64,000 nucleotides of DNA, from positions 62,001-126,000 of the forward strand of contig CAVEOA010000004.1 in NCBI GenBank assembly GCA_963617205.1, written 5' to 3'. Below are positions 32,610-41,770 of this stretch, in pieces. The translations under genes and the position numbers were made by a program. Every line of letters starts with the position of its first letter. The stretch's first letter is position 1. Origin of the DNA: UBA11524 sp963617205. GTDB taxonomy: Bacteria; Bacillota; Clostridia; Christensenellales; Aristaeellaceae. The notes under the pieces were generated by a model. The model had not been told where the DNA came from, ran no database searches, and saw only the letters and a list, made by a program, of their open reading frames with translations.

Positions 32610-34415
32610 TTATCCTTCCGTGAAGCCCTGCTCGCGTGCCTGCGCGGTGTAGAGCTCGTAGTAGGCGCCGCGCCTGGCCATCAGCTCATCGTGCGAGCCT
32701 TCCTCCATGATGCCCTGATTGCCGATGTAGAGGATGCGGTCGCAGTTCTTGATGGTGGACAGGCGGTGCGCGATGATGAAGGATGTACGCCCCTTCAGCA
32801 GCGCCTGAATGCCGTCCTGAAGCAGCTTTTCGGTCTTGGTGTCGATGGAGGAGGTGGCTTCGTCCAGGATGAGGATGCGCGGGTCGCTCAGCAGCGTGCG
32901 TGCGAAGGCAATCAGCTGCTTCTGTCCCTGCGAGAGGCTGCCGCCGCGCTCGTTCACGCTTGTCTGATACTTCTGCGGCATCTCCTGAATGAAGTCATCC
33001 GCACGGACAACGGCGGCGGCGCGGCGAACCTCGTCATCGGTGGCATCGAGGCGACCGTAGCGGATGTTGTCCATCAGCGTGCCGGAAAAGATGAAGGAAT
33101 CCTGCAGCATGATGCCCAGCTGCGAGCGCAGGGAGTGAAGCGTCACATCGGTGATATCATGCTTGACGCCGTTTTCATCCGTCAGGGTGATGGAGCCGCT
33201 GCGCAGGTCGTAGAAGCGGCAGAGCAGGTTGACGATGGTCGACTTGCCTGCGCCTGTCGGTCCGACCAGCGCAATGCTTTCGCCTGCCTTGACGTGCAGC
33301 GACACATTTTTAAGGACTGTCTGCCCTTCCTCGTAGCCGAAGGTGATGTCGTTGTAGTCGACCTCGCCGGTGATGGGCGGAAGCTCTCCGGCATCGGGCT
33401 TATCGTCAATCACAACCGGCTCGTCCATCGTCTCGAAGATGCGTTCCAGATAGGCCAGATTGTTCACGAAGCTGTTGTAGATGTTTGCAAGGTTCGTGAT
33501 GGGCTGCCAGAAGCGGCTGACGTACTGACCCATGGCGAGAATGACGCCGAAGGACACGACCGTACCGCCGAGCCAGTATACGCCGGCATAGTACATGATG
33601 GTAAAGACGATTTGCGTGATGATTTCCGACGACAGCCAGACGCTGTTGGAGATGTAAATCGCCTTCATCCAGGCGTCATGGCAGGCGTTTGCGAGGCGCT
33701 GCATGATGGAGCAGTTGACCTCCTGCCGTGCGAAGAGTTGGCTGACACGCACGCCGTCAATCGATTCAGCCAGATAGGCGTTGTAGTTGCTGTTTTTGTT
33801 CGACTGATTCTGCCATGCGCGGCGCTGACGGGGCTTGAGAGTCACGATGATGGCGACGAACACCGGCAGTCCGGCAACGACAATCGTTGCAAGCGTCGGC
33901 TCGGTCGTGTACATGTAGATGATGATGAAGATAATGTTGATGATTTCAAGAATGGAGTTGATGATGCCGTTGGAGAGAATGTCGGAAACGGAGTTCACGT
34001 AATTGATGACGCGCACGAGGATTTTTCCGGCAGGGCGGCTGTCGTAGTAGGAAAAAGGCAGCTTTTGCAGATGCGCGAAAAGATCCTTGCGGATGTCGTA
34101 GATGATTTCCTGGCTGACATACGCCATCATGCGCGAGCGGATGACCGTGAACACGATGCCGATGAGGATGATGCCGATAAAGGCGAGCGCCATATTCAGC
34201 AGAAGCTGCACATCGCCGTTGGGCACGGCAACGTCCATGACGGTCTGCGTGATTTTCGGGACTGCGAGGCTGCTGACGGATGCAAGCGAGGACAGCAGCA
34301 GCGCAAGCAGCATCTTCCACTTGTGCTTGCCGATGTAGTGACCGACGCGCTTTAAGTGCTTCATGTCAAACGGGGTTTCAAGGCGCTCGTCCACGTCAAA
34401 CTTGTTGCGTGCCAT
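32610..34415 (-). CDS. ABC exporter half-transporter, canonical NBD
   Basis: A 601-residue half-transporter: six-helix exporter membrane domain (about residues 30-330) plus a nucleotide-binding domain. The NBD has Walker A GPTGAGKST, signature LSQGQKQ, and Walker B ILILDEATSSID with the catalytic Glu. It pairs with the product of the upstream gene, whose Walker B lacks this Glu, to make a heterodimer with one consensus and one degenerate ATP site. AAGGAGG precedes the ATG, and only one base separates it from the upstream stop. Substrate (drug, peptide or lipid-like) cannot be assigned. It is the last gene of the operon. Confidence 0.93.
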   Translation of the reverse strand: MARNKFDVDERLETPFDMKHLKRVGHYIGKHKWKMLLALLLSSLASVSSLAVPKITQTVMDVAVPNGDVQLLLNMALAFIGIILIGIVFTVIRSRMMAYVSQEIIYDIRKDLFAHLQKLPFSYYDSRPAGKILVRVINYVNSVSDILSNGIINSILEIINIIFIIIYMYTTEPTLATIVVAGLPVFVAIIVTLKPRQRRAWQNQSNKNSNYNAYLAESIDGVRVSQLFARQEVNCSIMQRLANACHDAWMKAIYISNSVWLSSEIITQIVFTIMYYAGVYWLGGTVVSFGVILAMGQYVSRFWQPITNLANIYNSFVNNLAYLERIFETMDEPVVIDDKPDAGELPPITGEVDYNDITFGYEEGQTVLKNVSLHVKAGESIALVGPTGAGKSTIVNLLCRFYDLRSGSITLTDENGVKHDITDVTLHSLRSQLGIMLQDSFIFSGTLMDNIRYGRLDATDDEVRRAAAVVRADDFIQEMPQKYQTSVNERGGSLSQGQKQLIAFARTLLSDPRILILDEATSSIDTKTEKLLQDGIQALLKGRTSFIIAHRLSTIKNCDRILYIGNQGIMEEGSHDELMARRGAYYELYTAQAREQGFTEG

Positions 34416-34416
34416 G

Positions 34417-36168
34417 TCACATCACCTCCTTGTTTGCCACGCCCGGCTCAATGCCGTTCTGGAGGCAGTACGTCTCGTAATAATACCCCTTCTGACGGAG
34501 CAGCTCCTCATGCGTGCCGCGCTCGGTGATGACGCCATCCTTGAGAATCAGGATGAGGTCAGCATCCTTGACGGATGAAATGCGCTGCGCGATGATGATT
34601 TTGGTGCAGGCGTAGGGGAGAGCGCGGAGCTGCGACTGAATGTACTTTTCGGTTTCCATGTCGACAGCGGATGTCGTGTCGTCCATGACGAGGATGCCGG
34701 GCTTGACGGCAAGCGCACGGGCCAGCGCGATACGCTGCTTCTGGCCGCCGGAAAGACCGACGCCGCGTTCGCCGATGATGGTGTCATAGCCTTCCGAGAG
34801 CGTACGGATGAATTCATCCGCATCGGCGCGGCGAGCAAAATCGTGCACTTCATCCTCTGTCAGCGACTGATCACCGAAGGCGATGTTGCCTTCAACCGTG
34901 TCGGAGAAGAGGAACACATCCTGCGTGGCGGTGCCGATGCCGTCGCGGAGCTGCTGGAGCTTCCAGCGGCGGATATCGCAGCCATCCACCGAGATGCTGC
35001 CGCTGGTGACGTCATAGCACCGTGCAAGCAGCTGAATCAGCGTCGTTTTGCCGGAGCCGGTCGGTCCCATGATGGCGATGGTTTGCCCGGGCTTGGCGGA
35101 GAAGGTGATGTCCGTGAGCACATCTTGCTTGCCGTAGGAGAAGGATACATGGTCAAACGCAAGGGCACCCTCAACGCGCTCATGGTCAGCTGCGCAGGAG
35201 CTGTCCACAATCTGCGGCTTGGAGATCTCAATCTCCATGACCTTGTTGGAGCAGGTGATGAAGCGCTGCCAGTCGTTGAGCAGGTTGCCGAGCTGACGCA
35301 TGGGCACGCTCAGCGTCCATGCGAGCGAGGTGAAGATGGTCAGGTCGCCGGCAGTCATGCCGTCCGTAATCATCAGATATCCGCCGAAGAAGACGGTCAG
35401 CAGCGTCATGGCGTTGGCAAGAATCTCGATGAACGGATAGAAGGAAAGCCAGCGCTTGTTGATGTCAAGGTTCGCATCGCGGAAGGCGCAGGAACGCTGG
35501 TCAAAGTGCTCCTTCTCATACTCCTCGCGGGCAAACGCCTTGACAACGCGGTTTGCGGCGATGTTTTCCTGCGCGTTGGCGTTCATGTCGCTCATCTTGT
35601 CGCGCATGTCCACGAACATACGCCTTGCGCCCTTTGAATAGACCTTCGTGATGATCATCAGCAGGGGCGTGACGCAGACCATCGCGAGCGCAAGCTTCCA
35701 ATTCACCGTGAACAGGTAGATGGACGAGCCGGTGAACATGACGATGCTGTCAATCGCCATATAATCGATGTAGGAGAGGAAGTGACGGCACCAGTCCGTG
35801 TCAGAGGAAAGGCGCGTCATCAGGTCGCCGCTGCGGTGCAGGTCGAAAAAGCGCTGATCCTGATATTGCAGGCGCGTGAACAGCCGCGTGCGCAGGTTCA
35901 TCAGCACGTTTTGCGATGTATGCTCCAGCGTGATGACCATCAGGTAGCGCAGTCCCTCGCGGACGAGCTTGACGATCAGCATCGTCAGCAGCAGCGGCAC
36001 GAGCGGTTCGGGGTTCTGCGCCATGATGACGTCATCCATCAGCAGCTTTGTCAGGTACGGATTAATCAGCAGCATCAGCGAGGTTACGGCACTGATAATC
36101 AGCGCCATGATGTGCCACTTGTGGTAGCGCCTGTCCATCAGGCTCCACAGCCATTTGATATTCTGCAT
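34417..36168 (-). CDS. ABC exporter half-transporter, degenerate Walker B
   Basis: A 583-residue exporter half: membrane domain of six helices, then an NBD with Walker A GPTGSGKTT and signature LSGGQKQR. Walker B is ILVMDDTTSAVD, where the catalytic Glu is replaced by Asp, as is usual for the partner of a canonical half. Translation is coupled downstream (one-base gap) to the other half. AAGGAGTAACAA precedes the ATG and overlaps the stop of the SGNH gene. The three genes form one operon from the promoter near 37030. Confidence 0.93.
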   Translation of the reverse strand: MQNIKWLWSLMDRRYHKWHIMALIISAVTSLMLLINPYLTKLLMDDVIMAQNPEPLVPLLLTMLIVKLVREGLRYLMVITLEHTSQNVLMNLRTRLFTRLQYQDQRFFDLHRSGDLMTRLSSDTDWCRHFLSYIDYMAIDSIVMFTGSSIYLFTVNWKLALAMVCVTPLLMIITKVYSKGARRMFVDMRDKMSDMNANAQENIAANRVVKAFAREEYEKEHFDQRSCAFRDANLDINKRWLSFYPFIEILANAMTLLTVFFGGYLMITDGMTAGDLTIFTSLAWTLSVPMRQLGNLLNDWQRFITCSNKVMEIEISKPQIVDSSCAADHERVEGALAFDHVSFSYGKQDVLTDITFSAKPGQTIAIMGPTGSGKTTLIQLLARCYDVTSGSISVDGCDIRRWKLQQLRDGIGTATQDVFLFSDTVEGNIAFGDQSLTEDEVHDFARRADADEFIRTLSEGYDTIIGERGVGLSGGQKQRIALARALAVKPGILVMDDTTSAVDMETEKYIQSQLRALPYACTKIIIAQRISSVKDADLILILKDGVITERGTHEELLRQKGYYYETYCLQNGIEPGVANKEVM

Positions 36169-36171
36169 TTG

Positions 36172-36945
36172 TTACTCCTTGCTAAGGGCGCGGACGATCT
36201 CCGCAGTCACAAAGTCGGCAATGCGTTCCTTCCATTCGTCATCGGGATGCACCTCGCCGTGCAGGCGCGCCGTTTCGCGGTCAAAGCCGCTTCCGTAAAA
36301 GCTGTCGATGCAGTGAACGCCTGTTTTTTCGGCAACCCGGCAGATGATGCGCCGCTTGAGCAGCCCGTGCTTTTCATCCATCCATGGTTGATCGGTGTAC
36401 GTTTGCAGCGGCGTTGCGAGGAAAATCTCGGCATTCGGGCAGGCAGCTTGCAGCGTTTCGACTGCCCACAGCAGGGACGAGGCAAGCGAACAGCGCGTTT
36501 GCTGACCGCAGGGAATGTCCGCTACGGCATCGAAGTCATCAACCGTTGCGTTTTGCGGCTGATTGCCATCGTTGGTTGAGATGGCGATGTAGATTACCTG
36601 CTGCGCGGGCAGCAGTCCCGTGCCTTTGCCGAGCGACTCCGGCAGGCGGTTCGTCTGACCGTCTACCGTCCAGCAGATGGGCGCGTCTGCCGCCGTCATG
36701 GCCTGAAGGACGCGGTACACCTGATTGGACAGGACGTTGTCGGGTGTGTTGGTGTTCGGCGGCACAAGAAGCGTCAGCGGCGTAAGGTTGGTGCTCCCGT
36801 TATGCCAGTCCGAACCGGTAGCATAGCCGCAGGCGGCATTGAAGACGTGCTGCGCGTTCAGCCGGTGACCGATCAGCGTCCCGATGCCGCTGACCTGATC
36901 GCTTGTGATGCTGTCCCCAAGGCAGCAGAAGCTGCTGACCTCCAT
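36172..36945 (-). CDS. SGNH/GDSL-type hydrolase, first gene of exporter operon
   Basis: A 257-residue cytoplasmic SGNH hydrolase. Block I reads CLGDSITSD with the nucleophile Ser near residue 11. An AISTNDG segment provides block III with Asn, and GEVHPDDEW carries the catalytic Asp/His pair. It is unlike the paired CE2-like esterases at 6509-8634 in sequence and domain make-up. I start at ATG 36945, preceded by GGGAGG. An upstream ATG at 36978 lacks a site. Being first in an operon with an ABC exporter suggests it modifies the exported compound or a glycan. Confidence 0.82.
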   Translation of the reverse strand: MEVSSFCCLGDSITSDQVSGIGTLIGHRLNAQHVFNAACGYATGSDWHNGSTNLTPLTLLVPPNTNTPDNVLSNQVYRVLQAMTAADAPICWTVDGQTNRLPESLGKGTGLLPAQQVIYIAISTNDGNQPQNATVDDFDAVADIPCGQQTRCSLASSLLWAVETLQAACPNAEIFLATPLQTYTDQPWMDEKHGLLKRRIICRVAEKTGVHCIDSFYGSGFDRETARLHGEVHPDDEWKERIADFVTAEIVRALSKE

Positions 36946-37017
36946 GGACGGTTTCCTCCCTTTTCCTTGTTGATTCATGGTTGAAGGATTGTCTGCAAGC
37001 GCCTTGCAGACGGCATG

Positions 37018-37046
37018 ATGATATCATGTTTTGAGAACGCTTTCAA
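37018..37046 (-). promoter_or_regulatory. Promoter overlapped by LacI/CcpA-type operator
   Basis: Minus-strand TTGAAA (37046-37041) and TATCAT (37023-37018) with a 17-base spacer. A palindrome TGAGAACGCTTTCA (plus strand 37032-37045) overlaps the -35 and fits the catabolite-responsive or LacI-family consensus with one mismatch. Binding there should block transcription of the SGNH/ABC operon. Confidence 0.7.
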
Positions 37047-37104
37047 TGCTCCTGAAGGAAAATTTATGATTTTATTTTTTTCGTTTCGGTTGAAAAAGAA
37101 AAAG

Positions 37105-37131
37105 GCAGGAGCAACGGAATTGTGCTCCTGC
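37105..37131 (-). terminator. Terminator of xylanase gene
   Basis: GCAGGAGCA (37105-37113) pairs with TGCTCCTGC (37123-37131). On the minus strand CTTTTTCTTTTT follows. Confidence 0.85.
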
Positions 37132-37139
37132 GGAAAAAA

Positions 37140-38207
37140 TCAATCGGCTTGCTGATTAGCAATATTGACCAACGTCTGAAATGCGGGCTTCATCTTGCCG
37201 TCGCCGTCAAACAGCAGCGGATATTTGTCGGCATGCCAGCTCAGGTTGTCTACCGTGCCCCAGACCTGCACGGCGGGAATGCGGTCAGCATAGCGCAGGA
37301 AGACGCGCATCAGGCGACCGTAGTATGCTGCCTGCTTGGTGAAGCTCTCCTCGCTGTTGTCATCGACGTTGACGTCCAGCTCGGACACGCGAATCAGCAG
37401 ATTCCGGTCAGCCATCTGACGGAAGGCGAAATCAACGCGCTCGGCAGTCGGGTGATCGACCGAATAGTGGCACTGGAAGCCGTGACCGTCGATGGTTCCG
37501 TCTGCAATCAGGCTGTCCAGCAGCTTGCAGATGGTGTCCAGCTTGGGGTCGCCGGTGGAGTTATAGTCGTTGTAGAACAGCTTGATGCCCTCGGCGGCAT
37601 ATTTGCGGGCGTATTCAAACGCACGGTTGACGAAATCTTCGCCGACGACCTTTGTCCAGTTGGATTCGCGCAGCTTGGTGCCGTCCTCGGCGACGGCTTC
37701 GTTCACCACGTCCCACGACACAATCAGCCCGGGATAATTTGCGCTTGTCCACGTCAGCACCTGCTGGATGTAGCGCTCCATGCGCGCAAGCATGATTTCG
37801 CGGCTGCACAGCGGCTGCTCGGCATCATAGCCAACATGGAAGAAGGCCTCCGGCGTTTGCGAGTGCCAGACGAGGACGTGCCCATGCACCTTGATGCCGT
37901 TGTCGCGGCACCAGTTCAAAAACGGCGTGCACCTGTCGAACTTCACGGCGACCGCAGCTTCATCAGCCTTGGCAAGCGCCACACACGCCGGCAAATCCAG
38001 CAGCGCTTCGGGCTTCATCTCATTGCCGGCAGTCATGATGGAAAACTGATGCTTGCAGAACGCCATTCGGCTGCTGTCGAGCAGCTCGGGGTAAACAACG
38101 GCGGTGCCGAAATCAAAATTGTCGGCATAAAGCGCCTTGAGGGAAGGCAATGATTCGGCATCGACGTTAAATTCGGGCAAACGGAAACGAGCGGCAGAAT
38201 CAGGCAA
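37140..38207 (-). CDS. GH10 endo-beta-1,4-xylanase, intracellular
   Basis: A 355-residue family GH10 enzyme. Catalytic residues are visible: the acid/base Glu in WDVVNEAV near residue 170 and the nucleophile Glu in SELDVNV near residue 275. Substrate-binding marks HGHVLVWHSQTP and VWGTVDNLSW are also present. No signal peptide, so it likely trims imported xylo-oligosaccharides. The true start is probably TTG 38207 with AAGAAGG 8 bases before it. The in-frame TTG at 38285 lies inside the -35 box and the ATG at 38255 falls at or before the expected transcription start, so neither can serve. It is a single-gene unit. Confidence 0.9.
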   Translation of the reverse strand: MPDSAARFRLPEFNVDAESLPSLKALYADNFDFGTAVVYPELLDSSRMAFCKHQFSIMTAGNEMKPEALLDLPACVALAKADEAAVAVKFDRCTPFLNWCRDNGIKVHGHVLVWHSQTPEAFFHVGYDAEQPLCSREIMLARMERYIQQVLTWTSANYPGLIVSWDVVNEAVAEDGTKLRESNWTKVVGEDFVNRAFEYARKYAAEGIKLFYNDYNSTGDPKLDTICKLLDSLIADGTIDGHGFQCHYSVDHPTAERVDFAFRQMADRNLLIRVSELDVNVDDNSEESFTKQAAYYGRLMRVFLRYADRIPAVQVWGTVDNLSWHADKYPLLFDGDGKMKPAFQTLVNIANQQAD

Positions 38208-38256
38208 ATGGGAAACCTTCTTTCTTTGCGGATGAGAACCGCAGGGATGATGCATG

Positions 38257-38285
38257 AGTATACCCGATTGCCTGTCGCTTGTCAA
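38257..38285 (-). promoter_or_regulatory. Xylanase promoter
   Basis: Minus-strand consensus TTGACA (38285-38280) and TATACT (38262-38257) with a 17-base spacer. Transcription would begin near 38250, which decides the start codon of the gene. Confidence 0.85.
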
Positions 38286-38327
38286 GGCTCAACACGCGAA
38301 AATTGTATGCAGCGGTGTGCCGTTTGC

Positions 38328-41282
38328 TTACGGGCAGGCTTTGCGTCTTTTCGCCTCTGCCGCGATGGCAATCACGGTCAGGATGAAGCCTGCGCCGCCG
38401 ACAACGAAGCTGACTGCTTGCAGCACGAGAATCAGCAGCTGCCACCATGGCATGACGGGAACAATCTCGCTTGCGGCGGAGAAGCCATTCATCGCGGCGG
38501 AGGAATTAACAATCGTGTACAAATACCGGCGAATCGCCTGACGGACGGATTGCCGGAAAACCGTGCTCGAAGCGTAGCTGTCGAACTGCGTTTTAGCGCC
38601 GCTCGGGTCGAGGAAAAGGTCGGTGCCGTAAACGAAGGAATCGTAGGACATGTACGCGTTCTGACCAAGCGCCATATCGGTCAGGACAACGCCGTCAAAG
38701 CCAAATTCGCCGCGGAGAATCGTCTCCATCAGCGCACTGCTTGCGCTCGTCCAGATGCAGCCGGCGCGGTTGAAGGAACTCATTACGCCGTGCGCATTGC
38801 CCTTCGAGGGCGCGACTGCGTATTCAAACGGCAGCAGATACAGCTCACGCGCACTCTGCTCGTTCAGCCAGATGCCGATGCCGATGCGGCTGTCCTCCTG
38901 GTCGTTGAAGACATAATGCTTCACGTACGGGATGACGCCTTTTGCCTGCAAGCCTTGAATTTCGCTTGATACCGCGATGCCGGACAGATACGGGTCCTCG
39001 GAGAAGTACTCATGCGCACGTCCGCCAAAGGGGGTACGGTGGAGATTCACGCCGGGTAAGTACATGCCGGTTACGCCCGCGTTCAGCGCGTCCTCCGCCA
39101 GCGCATCGCCGACCTTTTTAGTCAGGCTGGTGTTAAAGGAGGCTGCCCAGATGCTTTCAGACGGGAAGGACACGTCCTCGGCACTGTCAACCACGCCGGT
39201 CGGTCCGTCCTGCGCCTTGATTTCCGGCAGCGCGATGCTCGAAACGCCCTTGGAGCCGTAACCTGCCAGCATGACGAGCTCTGCCTGCTCATTCCATGTC
39301 ATCTGGTCGAGCAAATCGTCCCAGAGCGCGTCATCATAATCCGCACCGCGCAGCATAATGAGAGACAGCCCGTTTGAAGCGCCGTAAGAAGGCATGTCCG
39401 CCGAATCGCCGTCAGGAATGGCTTTGGTGCTCGCCAAATCGGCAATCATCTGCTCGGTGACGGTCAGGGTGACGGCGGCAATCGGGAAGGTGCCTGCCCA
39501 GTCGCTGCGGCTGACGTAGGTGACGGAATTATCGCCGCGCCCCTCGTACCTGTTGATGTCGGCAAAATCAAGCTGATTCGTGATTTCAGCACCTGTTTCA
39601 CTCGAAACGGCGTATGTCGTTGTATCCAGCACGATGTCCCTGCCGATTTGCACGGCGAAGGCGGCGTCGCCGTTCGCATCCATGCCGTCTGCGACGGTCT
39701 TGCCCTTGAGCGCGAGGATGTTGTTCAGCGCGTCATGGGCGGTCATGCCGACGGCGAGGTAATATTCGCCCGGCTCGAGGATATACGTCCTGTAGCCGTT
39801 CGCGTCGTATGTCTTGAGCTGCTCACGGCTGACGGACAGCGTGACGGCCTGCGATTCGCTGGGTGCAAGCACCTCAGTCTTGCCGAACGCTGCCAGCTCA
39901 ACGGATGCTTTCTCGACGCCGTGCGATTCATCGTATTCCGTGTACGGCTTCTGCAGATAGACCTGCACGACTTCCTTGCCGGCAGCGTCGCCGGTGTTTA
40001 CGACTGTGACGGAAATCTGCCAGCCGTCCTCCGACTCTGTGATGGTATAGTCACGATAGGCGAATGTCGTGTAGCTCAGCCCATAGCCGAATGGGCGCGA
40101 AACAACGCCGCTGTAGTCGAAATCGCCTGTGTTGGCGCGTCCGAGCACCATGTCCTCATAGCGCGTCTCGTAGTAGCGGTAGCCGACATAGATGCCCTCG
40201 ACATACACGCCGTAGCGCTTCTGCGCGTCAGAGGACAGCAGGTCGCTGTTCTCGTACTTTGCGGAGAAGGTGCCTGCGGAATTTGCCTTCACCCACGACG
40301 CCATGGCGGGGGAAGAAAAGTTGTCTTTGACATACGTGTCCGTCAGATGACCGGACGGAACGACATCGCCAACAAGCGCCTTTGCCACGGCATCAATGCC
40401 GCCCATGCCGACGTTGCCGACCCACAGGCATGCATCGACATCAATCGTAAAGGCGCTGCCGTTCACCTCGACAGTCCAGTTTTCATCAAGAAAGGCTGTT
40501 TCAAAAATCAGCGCCGTGTTGATGAGCACAACGATGGAATCGAGCTGACCGGCCTGCTTCATCTGCGTCAGCTCGGCAAGAATCTCGATTTCCTCTGCTG
40601 TCAGCGACAGATAGCTGCCATCGTATCCATCGCTCTTTGCGGCGGACACGTCCGCGCCCTCGCCGCCAAGACGACCGACGACGACAATCGCCGTTCCGCC
40701 GGCTGCGGTAATGGAATTTTTGACCTCATCGGTGTAGCTGTCCCATGCAAGGGCGTTGACCTTGTAAACCGGGTCGCCCTTGCGGCTGTAGGTAATTGCC
40801 TGCTGGGACGGATTCGCAGCGTAGAAGTCCCACAGCGTAGCGTTGACCGTCAGATCGACGTTTTCCAGCGCCGTCTTGAGGTCGCTGTACTTCGAGGCAT
40901 CAATCGCGCCGGAGCCGGACGAACCGTAGCTGAAGCTGTACGCCGTTTGCAGGACGGTTGAAACCGGCGTGCCCCTGCTCAGCGGCAGCGCATTGTTTTG
41001 GTTCTTGAGCAGCACAAGACCTTCCGCTTCAATTTCCTCACTGACGGATTTGCCGTAGGCGGTGACATCCTCATCCGTCAGGTAATCGCGGGCAAAATAT
41101 TCCGAGCTTTCCTGCTCATCGTCGCTTTCGACAAGCTTGTAGGAGCTTGTCTTCAGGGCGTAATTGAGCGCGGGCGCGTAGGTGTTTGCAAGCTGCCCGA
41201 CCATGGTGAAAATGATGGCGAGCGTCAGAAACGTCACCATCAGCGTGCGCCAAAGCTTCTTTTTGCGAATCAGCGTATTCAT
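38328..41282 (-). CDS. Membrane-anchored GH3 beta-glycosidase with permuted domain order
   Basis: A 984-residue GH3 enzyme whose domains run in the reversed order known from some rumen clostridial beta-glucosidases. The GH3 C-terminal alpha/beta domain comes first (GLVLLKNQNNALPL, near residue 90), then a fibronectin-like domain, then the TIM barrel (AQDGPTGVVD, KHYVFNDQED, catalytic nucleophile Asp in GVVLTDMALG near residue 866). A hydrophobic anchor lies at residues 12-32 and another at about 948-972, followed by AKRRKACP, so both ends are membrane-held with the enzyme outside. AAAGGAGG precedes ATG 41282, and the gene overlaps the small membrane protein gene by four bases. Confidence 0.88.
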   Translation of the reverse strand: MNTLIRKKKLWRTLMVTFLTLAIIFTMVGQLANTYAPALNYALKTSSYKLVESDDEQESSEYFARDYLTDEDVTAYGKSVSEEIEAEGLVLLKNQNNALPLSRGTPVSTVLQTAYSFSYGSSGSGAIDASKYSDLKTALENVDLTVNATLWDFYAANPSQQAITYSRKGDPVYKVNALAWDSYTDEVKNSITAAGGTAIVVVGRLGGEGADVSAAKSDGYDGSYLSLTAEEIEILAELTQMKQAGQLDSIVVLINTALIFETAFLDENWTVEVNGSAFTIDVDACLWVGNVGMGGIDAVAKALVGDVVPSGHLTDTYVKDNFSSPAMASWVKANSAGTFSAKYENSDLLSSDAQKRYGVYVEGIYVGYRYYETRYEDMVLGRANTGDFDYSGVVSRPFGYGLSYTTFAYRDYTITESEDGWQISVTVVNTGDAAGKEVVQVYLQKPYTEYDESHGVEKASVELAAFGKTEVLAPSESQAVTLSVSREQLKTYDANGYRTYILEPGEYYLAVGMTAHDALNNILALKGKTVADGMDANGDAAFAVQIGRDIVLDTTTYAVSSETGAEITNQLDFADINRYEGRGDNSVTYVSRSDWAGTFPIAAVTLTVTEQMIADLASTKAIPDGDSADMPSYGASNGLSLIMLRGADYDDALWDDLLDQMTWNEQAELVMLAGYGSKGVSSIALPEIKAQDGPTGVVDSAEDVSFPSESIWAASFNTSLTKKVGDALAEDALNAGVTGMYLPGVNLHRTPFGGRAHEYFSEDPYLSGIAVSSEIQGLQAKGVIPYVKHYVFNDQEDSRIGIGIWLNEQSARELYLLPFEYAVAPSKGNAHGVMSSFNRAGCIWTSASSALMETILRGEFGFDGVVLTDMALGQNAYMSYDSFVYGTDLFLDPSGAKTQFDSYASSTVFRQSVRQAIRRYLYTIVNSSAAMNGFSAASEIVPVMPWWQLLILVLQAVSFVVGGAGFILTVIAIAAEAKRRKACP

Positions 41283-41731
41283 GCGTGCGCCTCCTTTCCG
41301 GCAGCCTTGCGATGAAACGGCGAGACCCATTCCATCGGCTGTCTGATGGCGGCGATGAGCGATGTCACCGTGCCGAGCAGCGAACAGCCTGCGGACAGCA
41401 GAAATCCGCCGCTGAACAGATTGCCGTCAATGCCGACAAGCACGTTCGAGATATACGAGGCCTGATAGAGGAGAAGCTCCAGCCATGTCAGCAGGCTGAG
41501 CAGATAGAGCGCGTATTTGCCCATCTTCAGCTGAAAAACAGACAGCAGTGCGCCGAAGAGGATGCAGCTGCCCATGAGCGCAATGACCTTCGCGGACAGC
41601 TGAGGCGTGAAAGTGTTTTTGCCTGTCAGGGCATAGGCGATGAGCGCAGCGGCAGTCAGGAGCGCCGAGACAATCGTCAGCGCACGGGAATCATTGAACG
41701 GCTGCTTTTTGCAGGTCGATGCTTGGGTCAT
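41279..41731 (-). CDS. Small four-helix membrane protein of GH3 operon
   Basis: A 150-residue protein with hydrophobic segments near residues 17-36, 47-67, 73-95 and 103-125. It is not a family I can name. It lies between the carbohydrate-binding protein and the anchored GH3 gene, with an ATGA overlap to the latter, which suggests it acts in the membrane with that enzyme, perhaps as an assembly partner. GAGAGG precedes the ATG. Confidence 0.7.
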   Translation of the reverse strand: MTQASTCKKQPFNDSRALTIVSALLTAAALIAYALTGKNTFTPQLSAKVIALMGSCILFGALLSVFQLKMGKYALYLLSLLTWLELLLYQASYISNVLVGIDGNLFSGGFLLSAGCSLLGTVTSLIAAIRQPMEWVSPFHRKAAGKEAHA

Positions 41732-41770
41732 GGCTGTTTCAACCTCTCTTGCAGGATGATCAGATGCGAA

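Noticed and set aside
38255..38285. ATG 38255 or TTG 38285 as the xylanase start
   Set aside because: Both fall at or upstream of the predicted transcription start; the TTG is within the -35 box.
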